A DNA stretch of 64,000 nt from an uncultured Coriobacteriaceae bacterium (GTDB taxonomy: Bacteria > Actinomycetota > Coriobacteriia > Coriobacteriales > Atopobiaceae): assembly GCA_902780305.1 (NCBI GenBank), contig CACZFB010000007.1, forward strand, positions 1 to 64,000, given 5' to 3'. Made by a program: the position numbers and the translations under genes. Under the pieces are notes generated by a model. The model was not told where the DNA came from. It worked only from the letters and a program-made list of their open reading frames with translations, and made no database searches. How positions within the stretch are numbered: position 1 is the stretch's first letter; the number at the start of each line of letters is the position of its first letter. Positions 1 to 9,537 of this stretch are shown one piece after another.

Positions 1-270
1 GTCGCCTCTATGTGCATACGGCGACCGTTTTGCACGTACCTGTGTCCCCTCGGTGCCTTCTATGGGCTGTTCAACCGTGTGAGCGTGTATCAGATGCGCG
101 TGAACAAGAGCGGCTGCTCCCGCTGCAACCGCTGCAAGGGCGTCTGTCCCATGGGGCTCGACCCAAAGCGCGAGGTGAACAGCCCCGAGTGCATGCGTTG
201 CGGCAACTGCAAGGCCGCCTGTCCGACGTCGGCCATCCTCGCGGGCTTGGAGCTGCTCGGCACACGGTAG
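1..270 (+). CDS. 4Fe-4S ferredoxin-type (NapH/NosR-like) protein, C-terminal part
   Basis: The reading frame is open from the first base of the window, so the gene begins upstream and only about 89 C-terminal residues are visible. They start with a Cys-rich CTYLCPLGAFYG segment, the signature of the membrane 4Fe-4S binding proteins related to NapH, NosR and RnfC-like electron carriers. Two CxxCxxCxxxCP clusters follow (CSRCNRCKGVCP and CMRCGNCKAACP), each expected to hold one 4Fe-4S cluster. The likely role is electron transfer at the membrane, but the partner enzyme lies outside the window. The ATG at 10 falls inside the conserved domain and is unlikely to be the true start. The gene ends just before a palindromic repeat. 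Confidence 0.8.
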   Translation, partial: VASMCIRRPFCTYLCPLGAFYGLFNRVSVYQMRVNKSGCSRCNRCKGVCPMGLDPKREVNSPECMRCGNCKAACPTSAILAGLELLGTR

Positions 271-272
271 TG

Positions 273-341
273 GTACAAAAGGGACAGTCCCCTGGACAAA
301 AGGGACAGTCCCCTGTGTACAGGGGACTGTCCCTTTTGTAC
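273..341. repeat. REP family A palindrome (GGGACAGTCCC core)
   Basis: Two direct units and one inverted unit of a palindrome with core AAAGGGGACAGTCCCCTG lie between the ferredoxin gene and the end of the synthetase gene. The outer arms 274-294 and 320-340 are exact reverse complements of 21 bases. A second copy is at 57746-57803. The position between two convergent genes would suit a bidirectional terminator or a mobile REP element. Confidence 0.85.
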
Positions 342-362
342 AGCGAAGCGGGTTTGGTGGGG

Positions 363-3300
363 CTATGCGCCCTCGTCCAGGTCGAAGAACCCGAGGAGGA
401 GCATCATGTCGATGGCCTTGCGCAAATAGCTCAGCTCCGTGATGGACCACTGGAAGCCAAGGCGGTAAAGTGCCTTGACCGTAAAGCGGTTGTCGGACTC
501 CAGCTCGTAGCGCATCTCGGCGTCGTCCAGGTTGTAGTTGACCAGCGGAGAGACGAAAGCGTTTACGGCGTCGTCGGCAAGTGCCACGCGTAGCCTGCGC
601 ACGAACTCGTCAGGCTCCACGACGTCGATGTCGATCCCGCACTGCTGCATGGCCAGCATAATGTTGCCCATCTCCACGCTGTGGGAATTGTACGCGTGGA
701 AGACGGTAAACTTCTTGTCCGTTCCCGCAAGCAGCACGATGGCGCGCGCCACTTCGTCGATGGGCGAGAACTCGTCCTCAACGTCCATCTCGTCGACGGG
801 GAAGCTGCCCAGTGCCACATAGGATCGCAGCGTGTTCATAAAGTTGTTGGTGTTAAAGTTCATTTGGAACTCGCCGTCCAGCTGGCGGCTCATCAGGTTG
901 CCAACGCGCATGATCTTGGCGTCGAGACCCTCCTCGTCCACCATCTTAAGGATTAGGCGCTCGGCAAGGAACTTGGAGTGTACGTAGCCATTGGACGCGG
1001 TGTCCTGCCCAAGCTCCAGCATGTTCTCGAAGAGAATCGGCGGGTGAGGCAGGTTGCCCAGCGTGTCGCCGGCAACGGAGACCGTGGAAATGTGGATGAG
1101 ACGAGCGCCCTTCTTCACGCACATCCGTGCCAGGTTGCGTACGCCCTCGGTGTTGACCTTAAGCAGGAAGTCCAGGCTGGCAAAGTGCTTGACGCTGGCC
1201 GCGCAGTTGATGACCGTTTGGAAGTCGGCGGTCGCCGCTGCCTCCAGGCTCTCCTCGTCCGTGATGTCGCCGCGCAGCACGAAAACCCTGCTACCCAGCT
1301 GGGGTCGGATGTCTTCCTCGAAGTAGTAGAACATGTTGGTGGTCAGTCGCTCCTCGGCCGAGACGTCGGCGTCGCGCACCAGGCAGTACACGATGGCGTC
1401 GGTGGATTCGAGCAGCTCCCTGAGCATGTGTGCCCCAAGGAACCCGTTGCCGCCGGTGAGCAGGACGTTGCCCAGCGTTCCCGGCATGACCTCGTGTACG
1501 TGCTCCACCGTGTTGTACTTGAGCGCAGCGGGCTGAGCCGGTACGTTGGAGTCGCCTTGCTGCTCGCTGGTGGTCTCCTCCGTCTCTGGTGCGTCCGCCT
1601 CGCTTTCCTGCTTGGCGAGGACCAAGCGCTCCAGGCCCTCCACCGTGGGCGCGTCAAAGATGTCCTGATACACGATGGGGATGTTTGCCACCATGGCCGC
1701 CATCATAACCTTCGCCGCCGTGAGCGACGTGCCGCCAACCTCGAAGAAGCTGTCGTCCACGCCTACGTTGGTATTGCCCAGCGCCTTGTGGAACATGGCC
1801 AGCAGCTTGGTTTGCAGCTCCGTGGTCGGTTGCTTGGCCTCCTTTTGGGTAAGGGTTGCCTCGATGGTGGGCAGGGACTTCTTGTCCACCTTGCCGTTGG
1901 CCGTAAGCGGGATCTCGTCCAGCTGCAGGTAGGCCTGGGGCACCATGTAGGCGGTGAGGTAGGACGAGAGGTGTGCCTTGAGGGCGTCGATGTCGACCTG
2001 CTCGTCGGCCGTAAAGTAGGCGGCCAGGTAGTCCGTCTGACCATGCACGACAATAACCGTGCTCATGCGCACGCCGGAATAGGAGTTGAGCACGCTCTCG
2101 ATCTCGCCCAGCTCGACGCGCAGGCCGCGCAGCTTAACCTGGTCGTCCATGCGGCCGCGGTACTCGATCTGACCGTCGGTGCGGATGCGCGCGAGGTCGC
2201 CGGAGCGGTACGCCGGCATGTCCAGCAGCCTAATGAAGCTGCGCGTGGTGAGGTCGTCGCGGCCCACGTAGCCGCGGCCCACGCCGTCGCCCAGGATGGC
2301 GAGCTCGCCGGTGGCGCCCAGCGGCTGCAGGCGGCCGGCGCGGTCGACGGTGGCCACGTGCACGTTGACGTTGGGGATGCCGATGGTGATGTCGCCGGTG
2401 CCGTCCACCACCTGCATGGTGCAGCTGATGGTGGCCTCGGTGGGGCCGTAGCCGTTCATAACGTAGAGGCCGGGGTTGATCTCGCGCAGCTTGTCGAAGA
2501 GCGCGGGCGGGAACGCCTCGGCGCCAAAGTCCACGGAGGCGAGGCCGGCCACAGCGCGCGCGAAGTCGGGGGCGTCCAGCATGTTGGACATGTAGCTGGG
2601 GGTGCAGCTCATCACGTCCACGTGGTTGTCCATCATGAGCTTCGCGATTCCCATGGGGTCGAGGATCTGCTCGCCGGTGGCCAGCACCACGGTGAGGCCG
2701 TTGGCCAGGGGCACGAACTCCTCCATGATGGCGAAGTCGAAGGTGAGCGCGGCGATGGCCAGGCTCGCGTGCCCGCGGCGCGTGTAGCCCAAGATCTCGT
2801 GGTTCTTGTCGTCGTCGTCCACGAAGTTCACCAGGTTGCGGTTGGTGAGCATCACGCCCTTGGGCCGTCCCGTGGACCCGGAGGTGTAGATGACGTAGGC
2901 GAGGTTGTGGGGCGCGACGTTGACGTTGAGGTTCTGCGTGTCGCCCCCAGCCGCGGCCTGCTTCGCCTCCACGATGGAGAGGTCCAGGTCGGCCAGCTGC
3001 TCGAACAGCTCCTTGCGCTGCTCCAGCACCTCGGCGGTGGTAAGCACGAGCCTGCAGCCGGAGTCCTCCAGGATGTAGCGCACGCGCTCCTCGGGGTACT
3101 CGGGGTCGATGGGCAGGAAGGCGCCGCCGGCCTTGAGGGCGGCCTGGCGCATTACGTAGGCCCAGCTGTTGCGCTCGGCCATCACGGCCACCATGGACTC
3201 GGGGGCAACGCCGCCGTCCGCAAGGACGTGGGCAATGGCGTTCGCCTGCGCGTTGAGCTCGCCGTAGGTGAGCGTGCGGTCGCAGGCCACGAGCGCCACG

Positions 3301-6300
3301 GCGTCGGGCTTCGCCTCGGCCTGGTCCTGCACCAGACGATAGGCGGCGCGCTCGGCCACCGGCCAGTCGGTGTCGTGCAGGGCACGGATGCGCTGCTCGT
3401 CCTCGTCGGTAACGAGACGCACCTGGCCCAGGGTCTCGTGCGTCGTGAACTCGTGGCACACGACCAGCGCCATGTTCAGCAGGGCCTCAACGGTGTGGGC
3501 GCTGTATTGGGCGGGGTCGTACGAGCAGTTGGCGATTGCCTCGTCGCCCTCCATGAACACGTCGATGTCCATGCCGGCCTTAGCCTGCGAGAGCTCGAGG
3601 TCGATCTCGGTGGCGTTGCGGCCGCCGATAATCATGTCGCCGTTGGCGGCGTCGCCTTGGTAGGCAAACAGCAGGTCGCCCTTGATGTCGTAGGCGTTGC
3701 TGATCTCGGCGAAGCTGTAGATGTCGTTGGCCATGGCGCTCAGCAAATACTGCTGGCAGGCAGCGACGGCGTCGGCCACCGGACGGGCGGGATCGTCCAC
3801 AAATTGCATGGGCAGCGTCTTTACCAGCATGGTCACGCTGTTCTCGAGCCTGGAGTCGTTGCGCCCGTTGTAGATGGTGGCGAACACCGCACCGTCCTCG
3901 GCAGCGGTGTAGGACTGCAGGGCCATGCCAAAGGCCGTGGTAAAGAACGCGTTGGCCGTGGCGCCATGTGCCTCGCACCAGGTGCGGACTTCGTTCGCGA
4001 CCGAAGCCTCCACGCGCGCGAACGCGATGTGGCCGGTGTCCTTGTTGCCGTCCTTCACGGGCAGGGTGTCGCCACCACAGCCGCGGAAGATGCCGTCGTA
4101 GAAGCTCTTGGCGGCGTCCAGGCGCTCGGAGGCACGCGCGGCCTCCTCGTCCAGGGCGTACTCGAAGCCGGTGTACGTCTCGGTCTCCACGTCGCCGCCG
4201 GCATAGGCGCGCTCCACGTCGCCGAACAGGATGTCCAGCGACTCGCCGTCGCTCACGATGTGGTGCGTGTCCACAAAGAGGTACTTGCCGTCGGCTGTGT
4301 TAAAGAGCTCCACGCGGAACAGCGGCTCGCCCGAGGTGAGGTCGAACGGGCGCACGAGGTCCGCCGGTGCGGGCATCTCGCGCTCGATGGGAAGCTCGGG
4401 AGCCACCGGCTCGTTCCTTACTGCGCGGATCTCGCCGTCGTCGTCGCGGCGGATGGTCGCAAACAGGTAGGGATGTGCAACCAGAGCCTTTTGCAGAGCG
4501 CCGCGCAGCAGCTCCAGGTCCACCTCGTCGTCCAGGCGATACAGGTACGGGATGTTGTAGGCCGTGGTCTCGGGGAAGCGCAGGCACTCAACGAAGATGC
4601 CGGCCTGCGTCTGCGAGAGGGGATAGGCCTCGCGCAGCTCGTGCGTTACGACTTCGGCGGCGTCCGCAACAAGCTGCTCGAGCTCGCGAACCGTCTTGCG
4701 CTCGAAGACGTCGGCAACCTTTACCGACACGCCAAACTCGTCGCCGAGCAGCGCGCACAGGCGGATGCAGCCGATGGACGAGAGGCCCACGGCAAAGAGG
4801 TCGGTGGTGATGCCAATCTCCTCGACGCCGATGACCTCGGTGGCGATGGCGCAGATGCGCTCCTGCGTCTGGTTCTCGGGCGGCACGATCTCGTCGGCGG
4901 TCACCTGCACCTCGGGCAGCGCCTTCTTGTCCACCTTGCCGTTGGCCGTGAGTGGCAGCTCGTCGAGCTGCAGGTAGGCCTGGGGCACCATGTAGGCGGT
5001 GAGGTAGCTGGCCAGATGCGCCTTGAAGTCGGCGAGGTCGATCTCGCGCTCCGCGGTGAAGTAGGCGGCCAGGTAGTCCGTTTGACCATGGGCGACCACG
5101 CATACGCTGGTGCGGACGCCGGGATAGGAGTTCATCACGCTCTCGATCTCGCCCAGCTCGACGCGCAGGCCACGCAGCTTAACCTGATCGTCCATGCGGC
5201 CGCGATACTCGATCTGGCCGTCCTCGCGCAGGCGCGCGAGGTCTCCGGAGCGGTATGCGGGCATGCCGAGCAGGCGGACGAAGCTGCGCGCGTTGAGGTC
5301 TTCGCGCCCCACGTAGCCGCGCCCCACGCCGGCGCCTAGGATGGCGAGCTCGCCCGTGGCGCCCAGCGGCTGCAAGCGGCCGGTGCGATCGACGGTCGCC
5401 ACGTGCACGTTGGCGTTGGGGATGCCGATGGTCACGTCGGAGGCGTCGGTTACCACCTGCATGGTGCAGCTGATGGTGGCCTCGGTGGGGCCGTAGCCGT
5501 TCATGATGTAGAGGTTGGGGTTGACGGCGGTAAGACGTGCGTGCAGGTCGGGCGGGAACGCCTCGGCGCCCAGGTCCACGGACACGAGCTGCCGTATGGC
5601 CTCGGCGAACACGGGTACCTCGATCATGTTGGCCAAGTAGCTGGGCGTGCAGGTCATCAGATCGACGCCGTTATCGCGAATCAGTGCGCTTATGGCATCG
5701 GGATTCATGATCTGCTCCTGCGTGGCAAACACGGCGGTCATGCCGTTTGCCAAGGCGATGGACTCCTCCATCACCGAGACGTCAAACGTGAGGGCGGCGA
5801 TGGCCAGGCTCACGTGCCCGCGACGGGTGTAGCCGCAGGTCTCGTAGTTCTTGTCGTTGTCGTCGACGAAGTTCACCAGGCAGTGGTTCTCGATCATCAC
5901 GCCCTTGGGGCGGCCGGTCGAGCCCGAAGTGTAGATGACGTAGGCCAGGTCGTGGGGATCGACGGCCACGTCGAGGTTCTCCCTGCTTTGGTGCTCGGTG
6001 GCCATGGAGGCCTCAACGATGGCCATCTGCAGCTCGGCGATGCTCGCAAAGAGGTCTGCCCGACGCGTGAGGATCGCACGCGTGGTTACCAGCTGGCGGC
6101 AGCCCGAGTCCTCCAGGATGTAGCGCACGCGCTCCTCGGGGTACTCGGGGTCGATGGGCAGGAAGGCTGCACCCGACTTCAGCACGCCCTCGCGCATTAC
6201 GTAGGCCCAGCTGTCGCGGTCGGCCATCACGGCCACCATGGAGTCCGGGCGCGCCCCGGCCTTGGCGAGCGCATGGCCCACCGCGTTGGCCTCGGCGTTG

Positions 6301-9300
6301 AGCTCGGCGTAGGTGAGCGTGCGGTCGCAGGCGACGAGCGCCACGGCGTCGGGCCTCGCCTCGGCCTGGTCCTGCAGCAGGCGATAGGCGGGACGCTCGG
6401 CCACCGGCCAGTCCGTGTCGTGCAGGGCGCGAATGCGCTCCTCGTCCACGGCAGACACCAGCGTCACGTCGCGCAGGCGGTCCTTCGCCACGAACTCGTC
6501 CACGATGTGGTCCAGAAGGCTCACCATGCCATGCACGGTATAGGGTGAGAAGACCGTCGGGTCATACTCGGGCTCGAACACCAGCTCGTCGCCGTCGAGC
6601 GAGAGGTCCAGGGCGAAGGCGGAGCGGGCGCGCGAGAGCCCCAGCTGCCGCACGGGGGCGTTCTTGCCGCCGAGGGGGAACCCGTGCTCGAACTCGCCCT
6701 GATAGACGAACATTATGTCGCCCTCTATGCCGTAGGCCTGGTGGATCTCGGCAAAGCTGTAGAGGTCGTTGGCCATGGCGGCGGTGAGGTAGGACTTGCA
6801 GGTCTCCACCAGCGACATCACGTAGTCGTCGTCCTTGCAGTCCAGCATCACGGGCAGCGTCTTTACCAGCATGGACACGCTGTTGGCGATGCGCGGGTCA
6901 TTGCGGCCGTTATAGATGGTGGTAAACACCGGGACCTCGGCGTCAGCGTACTCCTTGAGTGCGAAGGCGAAGGCAGCGGTAAAGAAGGCGTTGAGTGGCA
7001 GGCCATGCTCGGCGCAGAAGGCGCGCACCGCCGCGCCGTCCGCTTTGCCGCGTATGCGCTCCATAGCCACGTGCCCCGCGTCCTCGCTGCCGTCCTTCAC
7101 CGGCATCGTCTCGCCGCCGCAGCCGCGGAAGTAGCCATCGTAGAAGCTCTTGGCGGCGTCCAGACGCTCGGTGGCGCGCGCCTCCTCCTCGTCGAGTGCG
7201 AACTCGAAGCCCGTGTACTCCTCCTTCTGCAAGGTCTCGCCCTGGAAGGCGCGCTCCACGTCCTCCATAAGGATGTCGATGGAGCCGCCGTCGCTCACGA
7301 TGTGGTGCGTGTCGAACAGCAGGTAGGAGCCGTCGTCGGTCACGTAGATTTCGGCACGGAACAACAGCTCGCCGCTCATAAGGTCGAAGGGGCGTACGAG
7401 CTCGTCCTCCGTGGGCAGGTTGGCCGTGTGAATGACCTCGACCTCAAACGGGTGGTCGTCTCGGCGTACGGCGTGCAGGCCGCCCTGCTCGTCCCTGCGT
7501 ACGGTCATAAACAGGTACGGATGGACCGCGATCGCGGCGCGCACGGCGTCGGCCAGGCGGTCGATGTCCACCGAAGCGTCGAGTGTGTAGAGCTCGGGCA
7601 GGTTGTACATCGTCGTGCCTGGATGGCGTAGCACCTCGATGAGGATGCCCGTCTGCGTTTGCGAAAGCGGGTATTCGTCCCGCAGCTCGTAGGTGCGTGC
7701 CTCCCCAGCCTCGCCGATGAGGCGCTCGAGGTCCTCCACGGTGGCGTTGTCGGTGAGCTCCGACGTCTTTATGGCCACGTCAAACTGCGCGCGAATCTCG
7801 CTGCACAGGCGGATGGCACCCAGCGACGAGAGGCCCGCCTCAAGCAGGTCTGTCGTAATGCCCACCCGGTCGGTCTTGAGGATGCCAAACACGATGTCCA
7901 ACAGCTGCTGCTGCGTGTCGTTCTGGGCACCCACGATGTCGCTGTAGTCGAGTTCGGCCTCGGGCAGCGCCCGCTTGTCCACCTTGCCGTTGGGCGTGAG
8001 GGGGAACTCATCCAGCTGCATGAAGCTCTGGGGCACCATGTAGGAGGTAAGGTACTGCTTGGCGTGGCGCTTGAGCTCGGCGATGTCGATGGTCGTGTCG
8101 GCGAGGAAGTGGGCGGCTAGGTACTCCTGCGCGCCCTTTACCACCGTCACCACGGCCTGCTTGACGCCGGGGAAGCTGCCAATCACCTTCTCGACCTCAC
8201 CCAGCTCCACGCGCAGGCCGCGTAGCTTCACCTGGTCGTCCACGCGGCCGTGGAACTCAATGTTGCCGTCTGGTCGCACCACGGCCAGATCGCCCGCGCG
8301 ATAGGCGGGAATGCCAAAGTACGAGACGAAATTGCGCTCGTTGAGGTCGTCTCGGCCAATGTAGCCGCGGCCCACGCCGTCGCCAAGGATAACGAGCTCG
8401 CCCTGCGTGCCGATGGGCAGCGGCTCGCCCTCCTCGTTTACCGTCATGCAGTGGTAGTTGGCAAACGGGATGCCGATGGTGATGTCGTCGGGACCTTCCA
8501 GGATCATGGCGGTACTGCCAATGGTGCACTCGGTGGGGCCATAGCTGTTCATGATGTGCATGGAGGGGTTGATGGCCTTGAGGCGCGTATACAGGTCGCC
8601 CGGGAACGCCTCGGCGCCCACGTCCACGGCGCGAATGCGCTTCATGGCCTCGGCAAACACCGGAACCTCGATCATGTTTGACAGGTAGCTCGGCGTGCAG
8701 GTAAACGACTCCACGTTGTTCTGCTCGACGAGACGGGCCATGGCGTCGGGATCCATGATCTGCTCCTGTGTGGCGAGCACGACGGTCTGCCCGTTCGCGT
8801 GCGCCAGGAACTGCTCCTGAACCGAAACGTCAAAGGTAAACGCAGCCATGGCGAGTGTTACGTCACTGTACTGCGTATTGAATACGGCCTCGATGTTCTT
8901 CGGGTTCACATGCGTGAAGTTTACGATGTTGTGGTTCTCGAGCATCACGCCCTTGGGCTTGCCCGTGGAGCCCGAGGTGTAGATGACGTAGGCCAGGGCA
9001 TGCGGGTCCACGTCCAGGCCGAGGTCGGCCGTGTCGTGGGTGGCAACGGCCGACTCAACCTCGATCACGTTGAGCTCAAGGTCTGCAAGCGCCGCAAAGA
9101 GGTCGGCGCGGCGCTCGTGTATGGCCTGCGTGGTAAGCACGAGCTTGCAGCCCGAGTCCTCCAGGATGTAGCGCACGCGCTCCTCGGGATACTCGGGGTC
9201 GATGGGCATAAAGGCGGCGCCCGCCTTGAGTGGGGCCGTGCGCATTACGTAGCCCCAGCCGTCACGGTCGGCCAGCACGGCTACCTTGTCGTCCGCACCC

Positions 9301-9506
9301 ACGCCGGCCTCGACGAGGGCCCGCGCCGCGGCGTTCGACTCCTCGTTGAGCTCACCGTAGGTGAGCGAGCGGTCGCATGCGACAACCGCCATGCGATCGG
9401 GATGCTCGTGGGCGCTGTCCTCGACGAGCCGATAGGCGGGACGATAGGGGACGGTCCACTCGGTGTCGTGGATGCTCAGCAGCCGCTTGAATTCTTTTTC
9501 GGTCAT
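363..9506 (-). CDS. Three-module non-ribosomal peptide synthetase with terminal reductase domain
   Basis: About 3047 residues. Domain order by motif (positions approximate): A1 (YTSGSTGKPKG near 180), PCP1 (LSSLGA near 560), C1 (HHIVSDG near 740), A2 (near 1195), PCP2 (near 1585), C2 (HHIVSDG near 1755), A3 (near 2210), PCP3 (GGTSLTAAK near 2600), then a NAD(P)-dependent reductase from about 2690 (TGGNGFLGA, then YVHSKFLAE). There is no starter condensation domain and no thioesterase. The expected product is therefore a tripeptide released by reduction as an aldehyde or alcohol, or cyclised afterwards. Families with this ending are known from gut anaerobes. The pocket residues I could align are nearly the same in A2 and A3, but I cannot name the substrates. 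I chose the ATG at 9506 because GCGAGG precedes it; an in-frame ATG at 9527 is the alternative. No MbtH or PPTase gene is nearby. Confidence 0.93.
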   Translation of the reverse strand: MTEKEFKRLLSIHDTEWTVPYRPAYRLVEDSAHEHPDRMAVVACDRSLTYGELNEESNAAARALVEAGVGADDKVAVLADRDGWGYVMRTAPLKAGAAFMPIDPEYPEERVRYILEDSGCKLVLTTQAIHERRADLFAALADLELNVIEVESAVATHDTADLGLDVDPHALAYVIYTSGSTGKPKGVMLENHNIVNFTHVNPKNIEAVFNTQYSDVTLAMAAFTFDVSVQEQFLAHANGQTVVLATQEQIMDPDAMARLVEQNNVESFTCTPSYLSNMIEVPVFAEAMKRIRAVDVGAEAFPGDLYTRLKAINPSMHIMNSYGPTECTIGSTAMILEGPDDITIGIPFANYHCMTVNEEGEPLPIGTQGELVILGDGVGRGYIGRDDLNERNFVSYFGIPAYRAGDLAVVRPDGNIEFHGRVDDQVKLRGLRVELGEVEKVIGSFPGVKQAVVTVVKGAQEYLAAHFLADTTIDIAELKRHAKQYLTSYMVPQSFMQLDEFPLTPNGKVDKRALPEAELDYSDIVGAQNDTQQQLLDIVFGILKTDRVGITTDLLEAGLSSLGAIRLCSEIRAQFDVAIKTSELTDNATVEDLERLIGEAGEARTYELRDEYPLSQTQTGILIEVLRHPGTTMYNLPELYTLDASVDIDRLADAVRAAIAVHPYLFMTVRRDEQGGLHAVRRDDHPFEVEVIHTANLPTEDELVRPFDLMSGELLFRAEIYVTDDGSYLLFDTHHIVSDGGSIDILMEDVERAFQGETLQKEEYTGFEFALDEEEARATERLDAAKSFYDGYFRGCGGETMPVKDGSEDAGHVAMERIRGKADGAAVRAFCAEHGLPLNAFFTAAFAFALKEYADAEVPVFTTIYNGRNDPRIANSVSMLVKTLPVMLDCKDDDYVMSLVETCKSYLTAAMANDLYSFAEIHQAYGIEGDIMFVYQGEFEHGFPLGGKNAPVRQLGLSRARSAFALDLSLDGDELVFEPEYDPTVFSPYTVHGMVSLLDHIVDEFVAKDRLRDVTLVSAVDEERIRALHDTDWPVAERPAYRLLQDQAEARPDAVALVACDRTLTYAELNAEANAVGHALAKAGARPDSMVAVMADRDSWAYVMREGVLKSGAAFLPIDPEYPEERVRYILEDSGCRQLVTTRAILTRRADLFASIAELQMAIVEASMATEHQSRENLDVAVDPHDLAYVIYTSGSTGRPKGVMIENHCLVNFVDDNDKNYETCGYTRRGHVSLAIAALTFDVSVMEESIALANGMTAVFATQEQIMNPDAISALIRDNGVDLMTCTPSYLANMIEVPVFAEAIRQLVSVDLGAEAFPPDLHARLTAVNPNLYIMNGYGPTEATISCTMQVVTDASDVTIGIPNANVHVATVDRTGRLQPLGATGELAILGAGVGRGYVGREDLNARSFVRLLGMPAYRSGDLARLREDGQIEYRGRMDDQVKLRGLRVELGEIESVMNSYPGVRTSVCVVAHGQTDYLAAYFTAEREIDLADFKAHLASYLTAYMVPQAYLQLDELPLTANGKVDKKALPEVQVTADEIVPPENQTQERICAIATEVIGVEEIGITTDLFAVGLSSIGCIRLCALLGDEFGVSVKVADVFERKTVRELEQLVADAAEVVTHELREAYPLSQTQAGIFVECLRFPETTAYNIPYLYRLDDEVDLELLRGALQKALVAHPYLFATIRRDDDGEIRAVRNEPVAPELPIEREMPAPADLVRPFDLTSGEPLFRVELFNTADGKYLFVDTHHIVSDGESLDILFGDVERAYAGGDVETETYTGFEYALDEEAARASERLDAAKSFYDGIFRGCGGDTLPVKDGNKDTGHIAFARVEASVANEVRTWCEAHGATANAFFTTAFGMALQSYTAAEDGAVFATIYNGRNDSRLENSVTMLVKTLPMQFVDDPARPVADAVAACQQYLLSAMANDIYSFAEISNAYDIKGDLLFAYQGDAANGDMIIGGRNATEIDLELSQAKAGMDIDVFMEGDEAIANCSYDPAQYSAHTVEALLNMALVVCHEFTTHETLGQVRLVTDEDEQRIRALHDTDWPVAERAAYRLVQDQAEAKPDAVALVACDRTLTYGELNAQANAIAHVLADGGVAPESMVAVMAERNSWAYVMRQAALKAGGAFLPIDPEYPEERVRYILEDSGCRLVLTTAEVLEQRKELFEQLADLDLSIVEAKQAAAGGDTQNLNVNVAPHNLAYVIYTSGSTGRPKGVMLTNRNLVNFVDDDDKNHEILGYTRRGHASLAIAALTFDFAIMEEFVPLANGLTVVLATGEQILDPMGIAKLMMDNHVDVMSCTPSYMSNMLDAPDFARAVAGLASVDFGAEAFPPALFDKLREINPGLYVMNGYGPTEATISCTMQVVDGTGDITIGIPNVNVHVATVDRAGRLQPLGATGELAILGDGVGRGYVGRDDLTTRSFIRLLDMPAYRSGDLARIRTDGQIEYRGRMDDQVKLRGLRVELGEIESVLNSYSGVRMSTVIVVHGQTDYLAAYFTADEQVDIDALKAHLSSYLTAYMVPQAYLQLDEIPLTANGKVDKKSLPTIEATLTQKEAKQPTTELQTKLLAMFHKALGNTNVGVDDSFFEVGGTSLTAAKVMMAAMVANIPIVYQDIFDAPTVEGLERLVLAKQESEADAPETEETTSEQQGDSNVPAQPAALKYNTVEHVHEVMPGTLGNVLLTGGNGFLGAHMLRELLESTDAIVYCLVRDADVSAEERLTTNMFYYFEEDIRPQLGSRVFVLRGDITDEESLEAAATADFQTVINCAASVKHFASLDFLLKVNTEGVRNLARMCVKKGARLIHISTVSVAGDTLGNLPHPPILFENMLELGQDTASNGYVHSKFLAERLILKMVDEEGLDAKIMRVGNLMSRQLDGEFQMNFNTNNFMNTLRSYVALGSFPVDEMDVEDEFSPIDEVARAIVLLAGTDKKFTVFHAYNSHSVEMGNIMLAMQQCGIDIDVVEPDEFVRRLRVALADDAVNAFVSPLVNYNLDDAEMRYELESDNRFTVKALYRLGFQWSITELSYLRKAIDMMLLLGFFDLDEGA

Positions 9507-9537
9507 GTGTCCTCGCTTTCGTTGCAAGATGTCGTAC

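Noticed and set aside
978-5339. Very long plus-strand open frame (about 1450 codons) opposite the synthetase gene
   Set aside because: It is antisense to a clear NRPS frame, lacks domains and is rich in His/Val/Gly as expected from reversed GC-rich codons.
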